NCBI GenBank assembly: GCA_944470555.2 | Contig: OX104129.1 | Coordinates: forward strand, 84,094,820-84,158,819 | DNA length: 64,000 nt | Direction: 5' to 3' | Origin: Heterobilharzia americana | Lineage: Eukaryota; Platyhelminthes; Trematoda; Strigeidida; Schistosomatidae | Part shown: piece after piece, positions 11,650 to 23,204 of the stretch | Position numbering within the stretch: the first letter of the stretch is position 1 | How the letters are laid out: every line of letters starts with the position of its first letter | The notes under the pieces: model-generated | Database searches by the model: none | Seen by the model: the letters and a program-made list of their open reading frames with translations, nothing else | Told to the model about the DNA's origin: nothing | Translations under genes and position numbers: made by a program

Positions 11650-12280
11650 GAATTTTTGTTGGCTTACTTACTTTTCTCACAGATAATTACAAATAACAGA
11701 GGTGTAGTTTTACGTGGACATTATTTCAACATCCACAATATGTTTGAATCTTAGAGATAAAAATGGTTGACTGTATAAACTTTAGGATAAAAATTTAGTC
11801 TGATAGACCTGAATATGTCATCATTTATTGTTCACATCACTACTTCTTTATTTCCTATGACTTCGGATGAATTTCTTACGAAATTTGTAAGGAAGTATAT
11901 TTTCTCTTATGTGAATGTCAAACTTTCCTATAAACATTTGCATAGAAACCACTTTTTCGCTATATTACATAACATTCACAGTTTTATAGACTAAAGTATC
12001 AAAATTTGACCTGATACAGTTGAATTAATTGACCAGTGGATAAGTGGAGATTATAAAGGAAGTATGTTTGTAAAATGTTAGTGTGATAGAAAGATAATTT
12101 TTTTGATGATTCACGACTTTGTGAAAATCGCTTCTTCACAGAATAAAATTTGTACAAGTTATCAACTGTTTAAATAGTAAACGATGACCGATCAGATCAA
12201 ACTGTCTATACGTGATAATGATATAATGGACATAAATGTCATTTTTACCAGTTATTATTCCATGAGTTCAGGGTATAGAT
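11650..12280. other. AT-rich spacer, nothing recognised
   Basis: No motif or repeat recognised; ends at the AATAATAATAATT tail of the next RTE-1 copy. Confidence 0.5.
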
Positions 12281-12282
12281 GT

Positions 12283-13226
12283 GAATAATAATAATTGTCT
12301 CTTGGGTTCCTATTGGAACACAGGGAGGGCTTTAGTAGCATGCCTCCATTCCACTGCTTTCTCTGCAGTCTTTTCAACCTGACTGCACGACAGCTCATAA
12401 CCTCTCATTTCTTCCTCTCACGATCTCCTCCATGTCACCCTTAACTCCAAAGCCTAACTCTTCTTTTCCCATCTGGGTTCCACTCAAGTGCCTCGCCTAG
12501 CCTGGGGCGTGATATCCTCAGTCAGCCTTCTCAGTGTATGCCCAATCCATCTCCACTTCCTTCTGCATATTTGTTGAGTGATAGCTTCATGGTTACTTCG
12601 TTGACTGCCAGAGTTCCCTGTTGTTTATTCTTTCTGGCCATCTGAGCTCAAGTATCGAGCCAGCGTAGGCGGCAGTTGTTGATGAATGTCTGCAATTTGT
12701 TGGGAATGCCTTTCGTAACGCGCCAAGTCTGTTAACCACTAGATAGAAGCACTGACTTGACTGACATTGGTGTTGAAAATTCGAATCTTGTTCTTTATGT
12801 TGAGTGTAGAAGATCTCCACACTGGTTTCAAATTGGCTAAAGTCTGTCTTGCTTTTCCGATCTTGGCTGGCTTTGACGTCCTAGTCTGTGCTACCATCTT
12901 TAGTTGAAATGATGCTGCCTAGGTAAGTGAAAGAGGCTACTTCCTTTATGTTTCTCCCGTTGATGGTGATTGGAGCTAATTGTTGATGCTGTTGTTATTT
13001 TCGGTTGAGTATCTTTATCATATCTGTCTTCTCTACGTTCACTTGAAGACCCGTCTTCGCTACCCTGCCTCTTCTGTCTACTTGTTGGATCTCGCCTGTA
13101 GATCTTCGAGTTTGTGTGACATTAGACACAAGTCATCTTCTAAGATCCTTTCCCAGGTCCAGCGTATCCCCTCTCTTCTCTCTCCTCACTGTCTGTTGTA
13201 TGATCCAGTCCACCACAATCAGGAAA
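12283..13226 (-). mobile_element. RTE-1 fragment (copy c)
   Basis: Minus-strand RTE-1 copy reaching from the 3' terminus and AAT tail (about 12283) back into the reverse transcriptase, ending in the codons for VVDWIMQQ (about 13195-13226). The region for the FADD box is present in worn form near 13115-13145. It lies head-to-head with the long copy d, whose 5' side begins about 270 bp to the right. Frames are interrupted. Confidence 0.8.
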
Positions 13227-13720
13227 TCAAATTGGTAGCTAGTGGTTTATATTAGCGTTTGCTTTGGCTTCAGAAACAAACACGAAATCGAGTGTAGTTT
13301 TGACGGTGTTGTTGATGTTGGTGATAGCAGCAGTGTTAGTGTTAGTAGTAGTAGTAGTTTAGCCGATTTATACAAAAGTCTGCAGTCCCATAGAATATCC
13401 CAGGACTTATAAGGTGCTGTGCTTCTGGGCATTTATCAGCCTTTTTTATCTGACTTGAAGAAATGACTTGCGCAAAGTCGTGAAGTGTCAGAAATTTATT
13501 ATAGTTTACTTGGTGATGGCTAAACCTCGCCTGGTTAACTAGTTTACTAGTTACTAGCCGGTCCTGAGCCCGGGTAAACAGGGAAGGTTGGGCATAGGGC
13601 TAGCAACCCTACCCCGTAAAACAAATCTAACCGCTATACAAACTTCAAAGCACAAACAAAATATAAAAAATGAAAACAAACTTATTCCCCCCTGTAATCG
13701 GAGAGGCGAAATGACGCCAG

Positions 13721-14476
13721 TTGGTGAAAGCCTGCGGGAAGCCAATTGGCCGATGTGTCTTCTCTCCCTCGATGAAAGCGAAAGTTAACGTGGGGACATG
13801 GAATGTCCGCACGATGTTTGAACCCAGTAAGGCAGCCCAGATTGCAAAGGAGATGAGGAGGTATAACATCGAAGTGCTTGGGATTTGCGAAAGCAGATGG
13901 AATGGGAGTGGACTCTCCAAACTGTCAATTGGAGAATCAATAATCTACTCCGGGCACCCAGACGCCAACCACGAGCACACTGAGGGAGTGGCTATCGTGA
14001 TGTCCTCAAGAGCATCGAAGGCTCTCATGCAGTGGGAACCAAACTCATCCAGGATCATGACAGCAAGATTCAACTCAAAAGGAAGGAAGGTCACAATCAT
14101 ACAATGTTATGCACCTACAAATAATGCAGAGCAAGAGAAAAAGGAGGATTTCTACAGACAACTTCAATCAACACTGGACAAGACGTCAGTTGGCGATAGC
14201 ATAATTCTAATGGGTGACATGAATGCCAAACTGGGAGGGGACAACACGGAAAGAGAACTAACCATGGGTCGAGAGGCGCTAGGTGAAATGAATGAGAATG
14301 GAGAATTGTTTGCAGAATTCTGCGCATTCAACGATTTGGTGATTGGAGGCAGTGTGTTCAGGCACAAAGATATCCACAAAGCGACATGGATTTCACCAGA
14401 TGGACACACTAAAAATCAGATCGACTTTGTCTCAATCTCAAGAAAATGGAGACGCAGTCTACTTAACACAAGGTGA
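13721..14476 (+). pseudogene. RTE-1 AP-like endonuclease domain
   Basis: A 251-codon frame; the likely element start is the internal Met at 13772 (MKAKVNVGTWNVRTM), because the preceding codons read like leader. Endonuclease motifs appear in order: GTWNVRTM (metal-binding Asn), ICESRWNGSG (catalytic Glu), QCYAPTN, MGDMNAKLGG (Asp and Asn), ATWISPDG and QIDFV. The final GSDH motif is still present downstream (about 14492-14503) but after the TGA at 14474. The enzyme of this family nicks target DNA to prime reverse transcription. All key residues up to the stop look intact; the break separates them from the RT. Confidence 0.85.
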
Positions 14477-14516
14477 AGAAGAGGAGCAGATGTAGGTTCA
14501 GACCACTCACCATCTA

Positions 14517-16175
14517 GTGCAAGGAACCTTCGAAATCAAGTTAAAAGCCTTCAAGGAAGCTGGTGATAGACCGCCATTCAAGTACAACACTCGGAAACTG
14601 AAGGATGAAACTACAAAGGAGATCTTCACGGCAGCCATCAAGACAAAATGGGAGACATCGAGCAACATCCCTGAAGAAACCTGTATGGAAGAACACTGGA
14701 AGTCTTTGAAAGCTATGTGGAAAGAAACCTGCACAACAGTATTAGGAAGGAAGAAGAAAGAAGACAAGGAATGGATCTCGACGGATACCTGGAAGCTGAT
14801 AGAGGAGAGGAGGATGGTGAAGGAGAAGATAAACCAGTGCAAGGATGCTCAACGAGAAGAGGAACTGAGTACAATGTATAAAACACTGCACTGGACAAAG
14901 AAGTGAAGAAGAGTGTACGGAAAGACAAAAGACACTTCTACGAAACACTGGCAAGTGAAGCAGAACAGGCTGCAGGTGGGAGAAACAGAGACCTGACGAC
15001 ATTGTATCAAATAACCAGGTTGCTATCAGGGAAGAGACCAACACAGATGAAACCAATAAAAGATGAAGAAGGAAATTTAATTACGAAAGAAGAGAAACAG
15101 AGGAAACGATGGGCCGACCACTTCGAGAAGCTCTTGAATCGACCACCACCTGCACTCCGTCCAGAAATACCACCTACAGCCGCTGAACTACAAGTGAACA
15201 TTAATTCCCCAACGAAAATGGAAGTCCTGAACGCCATAAAGCTACTGAAATGCGGGAAAGCAGCAGGACCAGACGGGATACCGCCAGAAGCACTGAGAAC
15301 AGACGCAGAGACAACAGCGGACATGCTCACACACCACTATTGCAGGAGGTGTGGAAGGAAGAGAAGGTACCTGGCTAGTGATTGGAAGAAGGGTTACCTT
15401 GTCAAACTGCCGAAGAAGGGAGACCTCAGTGCTTGCAAGAAATGGTGCGGAATCACTCTCCTGTCCACACACAAGCAAAATATTAAGCCGCATCATCCTG
15501 GAGAGGCTTAAAGATGCACTGGGTTCAAAATTACGACCGGAACAGGCAGGCTTCAGGAAGTACAAATCATGTGCAGACCAAATTGCAACGCTTCGTATCA
15601 TCATAGAACAGAGCATAGAATGGCAATCAGCTCTCTACCTCAACGTCATCGACTTTGAGAAGGCCTTTGACAGCGTCGACCGAGAAGTAATTTAGAAACT
15701 GCTTCACTACTACGGAGTACCGCAAACCTTTATCCGCCTCATTCAACAACTATATGAAGATGCCACATGCCACGTAATCCACAATGGGAAGCTCAGTGAT
15801 GCCTTTGAAGTGAAGACAGGAGTGAAACAAGGTTGCCTACTATCCCCCATGATATTCCTAATTGTGGTGGACTGGATCATGCAGCAAACAGTGGGGAGCG
15901 AGAAGAGGGGGATACACTGGACGACGGAAAAGAACCTAGAAGACTTGGATTTCGCCGATGACTTATGCCTAATGTCACATAAACTTGAAGATCTGCAGGC
16001 AAAAACTAACAAGTTGACAGAGGAGGCAGCTAAGACGGGACTTCAGGTGAATATAGAGAAGACAGAAGTGATGAAGATACCGCACCACCACCATCAACAA
16101 CAACAACAAACTCCAATCACGATGAACGGGAGAAACTTGAAGGAAGTAACCTCCTTCACTTATCTAGGCAGGTAG
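14517..16175 (+). pseudogene. RTE-1 reverse transcriptase region, frameshifted
   Basis: Three frames together cover the RT. The linker (14517-14906) is lysine-rich and coiled-coil-like. 14903-15511 holds KCGKAAGPDGIPPEAL, SDWKKGYLVKLPKKGDL and the GITLLS box. 15351-15695, in another frame, holds QAGFRKYKSCADQIATLR and DFEKAFDSVDR (first catalytic Asp). After TAG at 15694 the same frame resumes with TGVKQGCLLSPMIF and FADD (15951-15962, catalytic Asp pair), then VNIEKTEVMKI and FTYLG. A His/Gln-rich run (HHHHQQQQQ) sits at about 16083-16110. Catalytic motifs are all readable but not in one frame. Confidence 0.85.
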
Positions 16176-17004
16176 CACTGTTTCAACTACAGGCGGGACA
16201 GACGAGGATGTCAAAGTCAGAATGGGAAAAGCAAGACAGGTGTTCATTAGCCTGAAACCAGTGTGGAGATCTTCTGCACTCAGCATGCGGAACAAGATGC
16301 GGATTTTCAACACCAACGTCAAGTCAGTGCTTCTGTGTATGGTTGAGAGACTTGGCGCGTCACGAAAGGCATTTCCAATAAACTACAGACATTCATCAAC
16401 AACTGCTTACGCTGGCTCGCTACTGAAGATCAGATGGCCAGAATAATGAGAATAAGCAACAAGGTGCTCTGGGAACGAACCAACCAAAAACCTATCACGC
16501 AACAAATATGCAGTAGGAAGAAGTGGAGATGGATTGGGCTGGCATACACTGAGAATACCGACTGGGGACATCACGCGTCAGGTCAGGTACTCGAGTGGAA
16601 TCCCCATGGGAAGCGACGAGTTGGGCGTCTGGGATCAGGGTGACATGGAGGAGATCGTGCGAGGAGGAAATGAGAGCTTGTGGGCTGTCGTGGAACCAGG
16701 TTCAAAAGATCTCAGAGAACAGAGGTCACTGGAGGCGTGCTACTGAAGCCCTATGTTCCACTAGGAACCCAAGGGACTAATAATAATAATAATAATAATA
16801 ATATGGTGATGGCTAGTATTGGAATGCAAAATGTGCTTTTGCGTGCATTTTACATGTACGTGGACCCCAGTGAGTTTTGTTATCACCAATTTAGCCCATT
16901 GACTTAAATATTTGGATGCATAGTCAAGTTCTCTAAAACGCTGATGGCAGTCGAAATGATTCAGTTGTTGTATTCGAACACCTACGCTAAATGATACCTA
17001 TTCA

Positions 17005-18670
17005 ACTTCATTGATGGCCTTCAGAGATCCAAAACAGTTTGCTTACAAACATCGGAGGATGCAGTTACTGTCTTGCATCATAATATTGTTTCTAGTCTCG
17101 ACAAAGGTGTTAAGTATGTTCGTTGTGCCTTTTTGGATTACTGATCAGCCTTTGACTCTGTTCCTAGACCACTTTTGTCAAATAAGCTTGCCATAGCTCA
17201 CACTGATCCATGGGTTACAAAATGGCTGTATTCTTATTTTTCTGAAAGGAAACAGCACACTATTCATAAAGGGATGCGCTCCACTTCATTGCTTACTGAA
17301 GCTGGTGTGCCTGAAGGTGCTGTACTTTCTCCTTTTCTCTTTTCCTTTTTGCATGATTCGCCTTATTCTGTTGAACTAATTTTATCAAGTATGCTGACGA
17401 CATGAAGATTTCTATTCCAGTAAACTCTTCTTTGGATTGCTTGAAATTAAATAGATTCTTGTCTGAAGTTGGCAAATGGTCTCAAACTAAACCCCCTCTA
17501 AATGTCAGACCATTAATTTCAGCCTCAGGCGTAAATAAGACTCATGTGAGCTGCTTAAATCTCATGACGCCAGGTGCATCGATAATATTTCTGCAGAAAG
17601 TAAATCGAATGTGAACTATCTTGGGTTGCGTTTTACTTCTGACCTTTGTTGGTCATCCCATATTTTATTGACTTGTAAGAAAATTTTCGTTCAACTTATT
17701 ACGTAAAGAAATTGAGGCTTTCTGGTATAAGTCAACTGCTTCTTTTACAATTTATTAATTCCTGCATTTTACCTATTCCTCCTCTCTGTTGTTCCCCATT
17801 AATCTTTCCTGGTCTTCTTAAAAAGGACTATGTTATGTTGCATAGGGCTTTGAAGACCATCAGCAGGGTGAGTGGTGTGTCTCTGGCTCAATTGATTAAC
17901 ACTGTAGTTGATCGACATATAAATTCCTGCAACCTACTAGCTACAGAAATTTTAACTGATAGTCAGCATCCACTTCATTTACAGCTCTCTCCATGTATCT
18001 CCTTAGGGAGGTCAAGAAGAAACTACATAAGACGACTGTATGCTTGTACAGCTAGGTATAAGAATTCGACTGTACCTTACCTGCACTCAGCATGCGGAAC
18101 AAGATCTGGATTTTCAACACCAACGTCAAGTCAGTGCTTCTGTATGGCTCAGAGACTTGGCGCGTCACGAAAGTCATTCCCAATAAACTACAGACATTCA
18201 TCAACAACTGCTTACGCTGGCTCGCTACTGAAGATCAGATGGCCAGAATAATGAGAATAAGCAACAAGGTGCTCTGGGAACGAACCAACCAAAAACCTAT
18301 CACGCAACAAATATGCAGTAGGAAGAAGTGGAGATGGATTGGGCTGGGCATACACTGAGAATACCGACTGGGGACATCACGCGTCAGGTCAGGTACTCGA
18401 GTGGAATCCCCATGGGAAGCGACGAGTTGGGCGTCTGGGATCAGGGTGGCATGGAGGAGATCGTGCGAGGAGGAAATGCGAGCTTGTGGGCTGTCGTGGA
18501 ACCAGGTTGAAAAGATCTGAGAGAACAGAGGTTACTGGAGACTTGCTACTGAAGCCCTATGTTCCACTAGGAACCCAAGGGAGAAATAATAATCATAATA
18601 ATTACCTTGCACGTATATTTTGTGAGGAAAAACGTGTTAGAACAGAAATCACACATCAACTTTGTGAAGG
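17005..18670 (+). mobile_element. CR1-like non-LTR reverse transcriptase fragment (copy 1)
   Basis: In shifting frames the sequence reads QFAYKHRR (17035-17060), VRCAFLDYSSAFDSVPR (about 17115-17170), NKLAIAHTDPWVTKWLYSYF, GVPEGAVLSPFLF, then after a frameshift the C-terminal part with YVMLHRALKTISRVSG and HINSCNLLATEIL (17827-17960) up to TVPYL at 18080. This matches jockey/CR1-type RTs of the kind seen in schistosomes, and a second copy on the minus strand at 52915-53905 has the same C-terminal layout. The RT is split by frameshifts; an RTE-1 3' end (18081-18602) interrupts the C-terminus. Confidence 0.75.
18081..18602 (+). mobile_element. RTE-1 3' fragment nested in CR1-like element (copy e)
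   Basis: Starts abruptly inside the RTE-1 C-terminal region (CTGCACTCAGCATGCGG) and runs to the canonical 3' terminus plus an AAT/AATCAT tail. Very close to the same region of copy d, sharing the extra GCTGG-type insertion after GATTGG. TACCTTAC before (18073-18080) and TACCTTGC after (18603-18610) are a possible worn target-site duplication. Confidence 0.8.
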
Positions 18671-18674
18671 TTAA

Positions 18675-19555
18675 GAATCTCACTTCAATAATTTAACTTA
18701 CAAGGCAAAGTTTTTTCGTTTTAATGTTCTTTACATTACTTAAATTTTTATAATAAAACAATGGAAAAGACTGCAAAGTAGTATATATATACTTATATTT
18801 TGTTGTTATTGCAATACATATTACGCTGAGAATTCCAAATTGTACCACAAACTGTTTGGAATAAAGTGAACCATTATCATTATTATTATTATTGTAGGAC
18901 TATTATTCTCATCGCGGTGAGTGGTATGCACTCTTTTGAAAGTAACGAGAGATACACAACTTTTTATAAGTTTATAGCAGTTATATGTTATGTATGGAGG
19001 AGGTCGAACCACTTGGCTTGTATCGAACCAAGACGTTTTATAATTTGTTTTCAGCATTAACAGAATTTTCATGGTATTCAAAGAAAACTATGATTCGTCT
19101 TATTGTTTTTTAAGTGGTATTGAATCGGTGTGATTAATCTGTTCCTATCATCTCAGTGTAATGGTCTTTGAGATTTTTACTCTGTAGCCTTCTCATGTGT
19201 GAGCTTTTCATCAAAGCTGCTTAATATGTCATTGTATACCATATATTAGGCGTCTTGGTATCCTAAGTAGCTTGATTATTTCCAACAGGTAACGTTGATC
19301 TACATATCTGATCGTATAGTCGTTGTATAACGATACATAAATCGAAATATTCCATCGAATCAAAGTTTCCTCTAGTGACAATGTTTATTCATAATTGTAC
19401 ACTGAATTTCTGCTGTCAACAGTTAATGAAGCTGAAGCGTTCCTGATTCATAAACTGGTTTATTCTATGACTTGGTTAGAATAGTCTTACTGAATAGTCT
19501 GGAGGTTTATTGGACCAATCAAAAGGAATCAAACACTCACTTAATTACTATATGT
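18675..19555. other. spacer, nothing recognised
   Basis: AT-rich, with short TAT/ATT runs (18781-18830, 18875-18900). No gene or repeat that I can name. Confidence 0.5.
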
Positions 19556-19559
19556 TATA

Positions 19560-19860
19560 CAGTAATTTTGCTGGTTGTCGCTAGCAGAGGAATCTAGAAC
19601 GCGACTTTTATCCTATTTGAGACTTGTTAGCTGGAGTGAGTGTTGATTTTCTCACTGAGACTCGAACCTCGTATCCACCCCTTCAAACGCCAAGGAGTTA
19701 TTCACTATGCCAAGGAGGAAGAAAAGCCACTTTTTGTACAACGGTAGCAGTTATTGCTGTTTATTAATAAGCTTGTAATTCTACGTTGTTTTATTGGATC
19801 GAATTGTTCTACCTCTGTTAGCGTATTGGCTCCTATGCAGATGTTAATGATGTTAATCTC
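19560..19860 (-). repeat. Sm-alpha-like SINE, two partial units in tandem, degenerate
   Basis: Reading down the minus strand, 19860-19745 matches the 3' half of the plus-strand unit beside it (ATCTGCATAGGAGCCAATA, then CGATCCAATAAAAC). It is followed by a second unit's head at 19740-19560: A-box-like TGGCATAGTGAATAAC, B box GGTTCGAGTCTC (complement of 19664-19675), then the hammerhead site. There CTGATGAG has become CTAACAAG, CGAAA has become TAAAA and GTC has become GTT, so the ribozyme is dead. Confidence 0.55.
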
Positions 19861-19861
19861 G

Positions 19862-20160
19862 TTGCTTGTAGCATGGTGGATAACACCTTGGCGTTTGAAG
19901 TGATGGGTCCAAGGTTCAAGTCTCAGTGGGAGAAACAACACTCACTGGGTAGAGGTACATCCAGCTGATGAGTCTCAAATGGAACGAAACTCGCGTCTTG
20001 GACTCCTCTGTTAGCTATAATCAACCAGATTACCGTGATTAACATGCAGGCAATATTGAGGCATCCGCATAGCAGTCAATATACCAAAAGAGGTCAAACA
20101 ATTTGATCCAATAAAACAATGGAGAATTACAATTATGTTAGTAAATAGTAGTATATGTCA
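19862..20160 (+). repeat. Sm-alpha-type SINE with Pol III boxes
   Basis: tRNA-like head with A box TAGCATGGTGG (19869-19879) and B box GGTTCAAGTCT (19913-19923), a short linker, a hammerhead (19952-20010), and a body with GGCAATATTGAGGCATCC and CAATTTGATCCAATAAAAC. This is the layout known for the Sm-alpha SINE-like family of schistosomes, whose transcripts carry hammerhead ribozymes. It lies head-on to two minus-strand partial units. Confidence 0.7.
19952..20010 (+). ncRNA. Sm-alpha-type hammerhead ribozyme, intact core
   Basis: CTGATGAG (19965-19972), CGAAA (19985-19989) and the cleavage triplet GTC (19995-19997) are all present. Stem I pairs ATCCAG (19959-19964) with TTGGAC (19998-20003), five pairs including a G-U and a terminal mismatch. 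Stem II keeps the closing G-C and U-A but has a C/A mismatch. Stem III is very short, as is usual in this family. Activity is plausible but may be weak because of stem II. Confidence 0.7.
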
Positions 20161-20164
20161 TATA

Positions 20165-21590
20165 CATTGAATTTTTGTGTATAGCAGTACATTTTTGTTT
20201 AGTGAGAAAAGATCCTCACGAGTTCAGGTTATACGATGTCTTCAGATATTTCTGTGGCTCAGCAAAAAATGAAGTGCTATAGGGATTAGTTGTTGTTATT
20301 CAGGATTACTCAGAAGTATTCAATGCACCTAGAACCACGTGCTTCCCAACTACCTTTGATTCCACTTTTATGTTTAACTTTCAAGAAGGGACTAAGTGAG
20401 AAGGGAGTTAAATAAACTATTCGTCTGTCAATAACCTACTTCACTGTCTGTCTGCTGTTCAGGTCTTATCTATTCCTACCGATAAAGCATTCCAATTTGT
20501 GTGGTAACCTCACTGAAAGAGGCACTGTAGTATACTGTTTTCTCGGTGTTGTATGTTAAGAATCAGTCCTAGTGAAACTCTGTATACAGTAGAACTAGCG
20601 ACTGATGGCAGCGATCATTCAGTTAGTGAGCATATTAGCCTCTGGTCAACTGACTCCTGACGTTCAATACGAAGCAACAGTTGTAATTTGCCCAACTATC
20701 ATACAATAAATATGACAAAATTTATCCCAGATGTTCAAAGTGACTTTCAGTTGATTGATATGCATGTTTAGTAAGCAGTAATAGTACCATTTTTGTGTTA
20801 CAAGGTGGGTATCAATCACCAGGAAGGTTGACTAAGGTTTTCCACCTGCTGATGAGTGACACCCTTAAACTGTTGTTCCCCACATCCTTCATTGTCAAAG
20901 GCATACACTTAGCCAGTATGTTATTCAAACAACAGTAGTCACCGTCTAGGACTTCTTGGTGACTACAGAGTAGCTGTCTTATCAACCTGTAACTCCACTG
21001 AATCGTCTAGACGGAACAAAATATATAGCTATCTGTCTGTATTCCCGTTTATTGCTTTGGAAACAGGTAAAAACGTCTCTTCAACTTTTTTGTTACTTTC
21101 TCATATGTATACATCAGTCCACTCCTGCAAAACACCGATTGTCATCACCATCTTCATCATATTCGCTTGTTTATCTGATCTAAATCACACAGGTCGTTAA
21201 CAAGATGAAATAATCCCCATGGGCAAATCATCAAATGAAAAAATTTACTTCATCATGAAGTTGATTATCTCCAATATTTCTTTCCTTCTAATTCTATTGT
21301 GTATGTATGTGTTTATGTATGAGAGTGAAGTTTATTTACCTTAAAGCAAATGATCAGTATGCTTTTAGTGTAGATCTGTTGCCACCGCCACCGCCACCGC
21401 TACCGACAAACAAACAAATGACAGTCTATTGAAAATTGAATATCCAAAGTGTTCAATTGTTCCAATGGTGTATATCTTATTCATATTTTACTTTTTTGAT
21501 GTGCTATAAGCTCAGCAAAATCTTGTATCTTTCATATGTTTTTCCAATTTATTCGTTTGTGTACACAGAACGTTTTCCTGTACACCTTTT
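20165..21590. other. long spacer, nothing recognised
   Basis: No gene supported. A CCACCGCCACCGCCACCGCTACC run is centred near 21390. CTGATGAG at about 20848 lacks hammerhead partners. Confidence 0.45.
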
Positions 21591-21592
21591 CG

Positions 21593-21594
<2 letters not shown>

Positions 21595-21689
<95 letters not shown>
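21595..21689. repeat. (AT)n microsatellite
   Basis: About 95 bp of alternating A and T with two short interruptions (ACAT, GTAT). Able to form cruciforms and prone to length change. Confidence 0.95.
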
Positions 21690-21691
<2 letters not shown>

Positions 21692-22019
21692 TGTGATTTA
21701 TGTTGATTTTAATGAAGTGCCCCTAACAGTACTGTGTATAATCAATCCATTAGGGATACAGAGAATATTTGTCTTTCAGTGTTGATTAGATTATCTTCTT
21801 CTGCTTTAAGTATATTCAGATGGTGCTGTCTTCATTTCTAGTTTGTTTTGTTAATAGATTTTCTTTTGATTTCAGCTTTTCTCACAATGTCTGTAAGCTC
21901 CCTAACTAACTTGAACATTGTACGCTTGTTTGACTAAACGAAGCATCCATTTTTTTTAGAAAAAACTTGACTATTTGACTGTTTGAGGTAGAATCCGTAG
22001 TTTGACAGACTAGTATTTC
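21690..22019. other. spacer, nothing recognised
   Basis: No motif recognised. Confidence 0.5.
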
Positions 22020-22140
22020 TACTGGGTGATGATTGATGGTGAAATGAACATTTGTACCACATTCGGATTCGAACCAGTGACGAACTGATTTCCGATCCGA
22101 TACTCTACCAACTCATCCATGAGGTTCGACTGTTAACTAG
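22020..22140 (-). repeat. tRNA-like SINE (family 3, copy 1)
   Basis: Minus strand: A box TGGATGAGTTGG followed by TAGAG (22104-22119) and a perfect B box GGTTCGAATCC (22065-22075), then a tail reading TTCATTTCACCATCAATCATC. Copies at 27455-27565 and 34201-34312 share both the head and the tail. No clean acceptor stem, so it is a SINE-type repeat rather than a tRNA gene. Confidence 0.55.
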
Positions 22141-22473
22141 ATTTTTTTATATTTCATTTCTTTAATAATTGAGGGTTTTGTTCGACTACCATGTGAATTC
22201 GTAATGTATTACTATCGCTCAATTGTACTTACACTGGCTGCTGACTAAGCACTTCTCATCTCAATCAAAATTTAATTGAATTAGAGAGGAAAATTATCAT
22301 ATTGATTATCATTCTAACTATCTGAGATGTTTCCCTTTATAAAATTTATAGCGCTCCATTTGAATTTGTTATGTGTTTTAATCAGAAGTACATATGAGTT
22401 AGAATGACCGTAAATGATCGTAACTATTAAGATGTACGTAATATGTCCTCGGAATTTTGATCTGAAAACAAAT

Positions 22474-23151
22474 CTAAATGTGATTCTTGCAATACAGTAG
22501 TGTAAATTGCTTTGGGGTTTGAATAGATGAGTATTTGATTCGTTTCTTGACGAGAATAACATTATCCATTTTATCGAGTGCTTCTCGACCCATAATGAGT
22601 TCTCTTCCTGTGTTGTCTGCTCCTCCCAGTTTGGTATTCATGTCACCCCACCCAATAGAATTTCGATGTCGTGGTTGCCAACTGGAGTCTTGTCTCCTCC
22701 TTCTCTTCATCTGCATTATTTGTTGGCGAATAGCATCGAATGATTGTGACTTTCCTTCCTTTTGAGTTGAATCCATCTTGCTGTCATGATCCTGATCCTG
22801 AAGGAGGAGATTGGTTTTCACTGTCTGAAAGAGAGCCTTCGATGTTCTTGGAGACATCATGATAGCCACTCCATAACTCAGTGTGCTCGTGGTTGTTGTC
22901 TGTGTGACAATATCGGAGTAGATTATTGATTCTCCAGTGGACAGTTTGGAGAGTCCACTCCCATCCCATCTGCTTTCGCAAATTCCAAGCACTTCCATGC
23001 TATATCTCCTCATCTCTTTCGCAATCTGGGTAGCCTTCCTAAGTTCATACATGGTGCAGACATTCCATGTCTTCATTCTTGCTTTCGGTTTCATCGAAAG
23101 AAGATATATTGGCCGAAGGGCTTCCTGAAGACTTTCACTAGCCGCCATCAT
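22474..23151 (-). pseudogene. RTE-1 endonuclease fragment
   Basis: A 225-codon frame. The first two thirds contain TWNVCTMYELRKATQIAKEM, GICESRWDGSG and GDMNTKLGG, so the catalytic Glu and the Asp/Asn motif are kept, although a stretch in the middle (LLLQDQDHDSKMDS) is frame-shifted against copy d. The last 30 codons are not element sequence. Separated from any RT. Confidence 0.75.
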
Positions 23152-23195
23152 TTGGTCTCTTCGGTTTCAATGAGGCATAAGTTTGTTTGTTTGTC
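22558..23195 (-). mobile_element. RTE-1 5' part only, 3'-truncated (copy i)
   Basis: Contains the 5' leader (AAACAAACTTATG, complement near 23180) and the endonuclease domain, ending after GREALDKMDN at about 22560. No RT or 3' terminus follows. This is the opposite of the usual 5' truncation, so a later deletion or rearrangement is likely. Confidence 0.75.
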
Positions 23196-23204
23196 TTCAT
23201 TAGG

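Larger units (their letters stand above)
13500..16802 (+). mobile_element. RTE-1 near full-length element (copy d), inactivated
   Basis: The most complete non-LTR element here: 5' untranslated region from about 13500, AP-type endonuclease, linker, reverse transcriptase, C-terminal region, 3' terminus TTCCACTAGGAACCCAAGGG and an (AAT)n tail (16779-16802). Proteins of this type are often annotated as endonuclease-reverse transcriptase or craniofacial development protein 2-like, which are RTE/BovB-related. At least seven lesions break it: TGA at 14474-14476, shifts near 14500, 14890, 15310, 15373 and 15475, TAG at 15694-15696 and a shift near 16168. It serves as reference for the other RTE-1 fragments. 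The exact 5' end is uncertain. Confidence 0.85.

Noticed and set aside
14507..14842. Serine/phenylalanine-rich minus-strand frames over RTE-1 copy d
   Set aside because: Antisense shadows of the lysine-rich RTE-1 coding sequence; several similar ones at 14115-15616.
20845..20860. CTGATGAG as ribozyme core
   Set aside because: No GAAA box or cleavage triplet at suitable spacing.
21436..21690. 84-codon frame with IYIYIY repeats
   Set aside because: Its C-terminal half is translation of the (AT)n tract.
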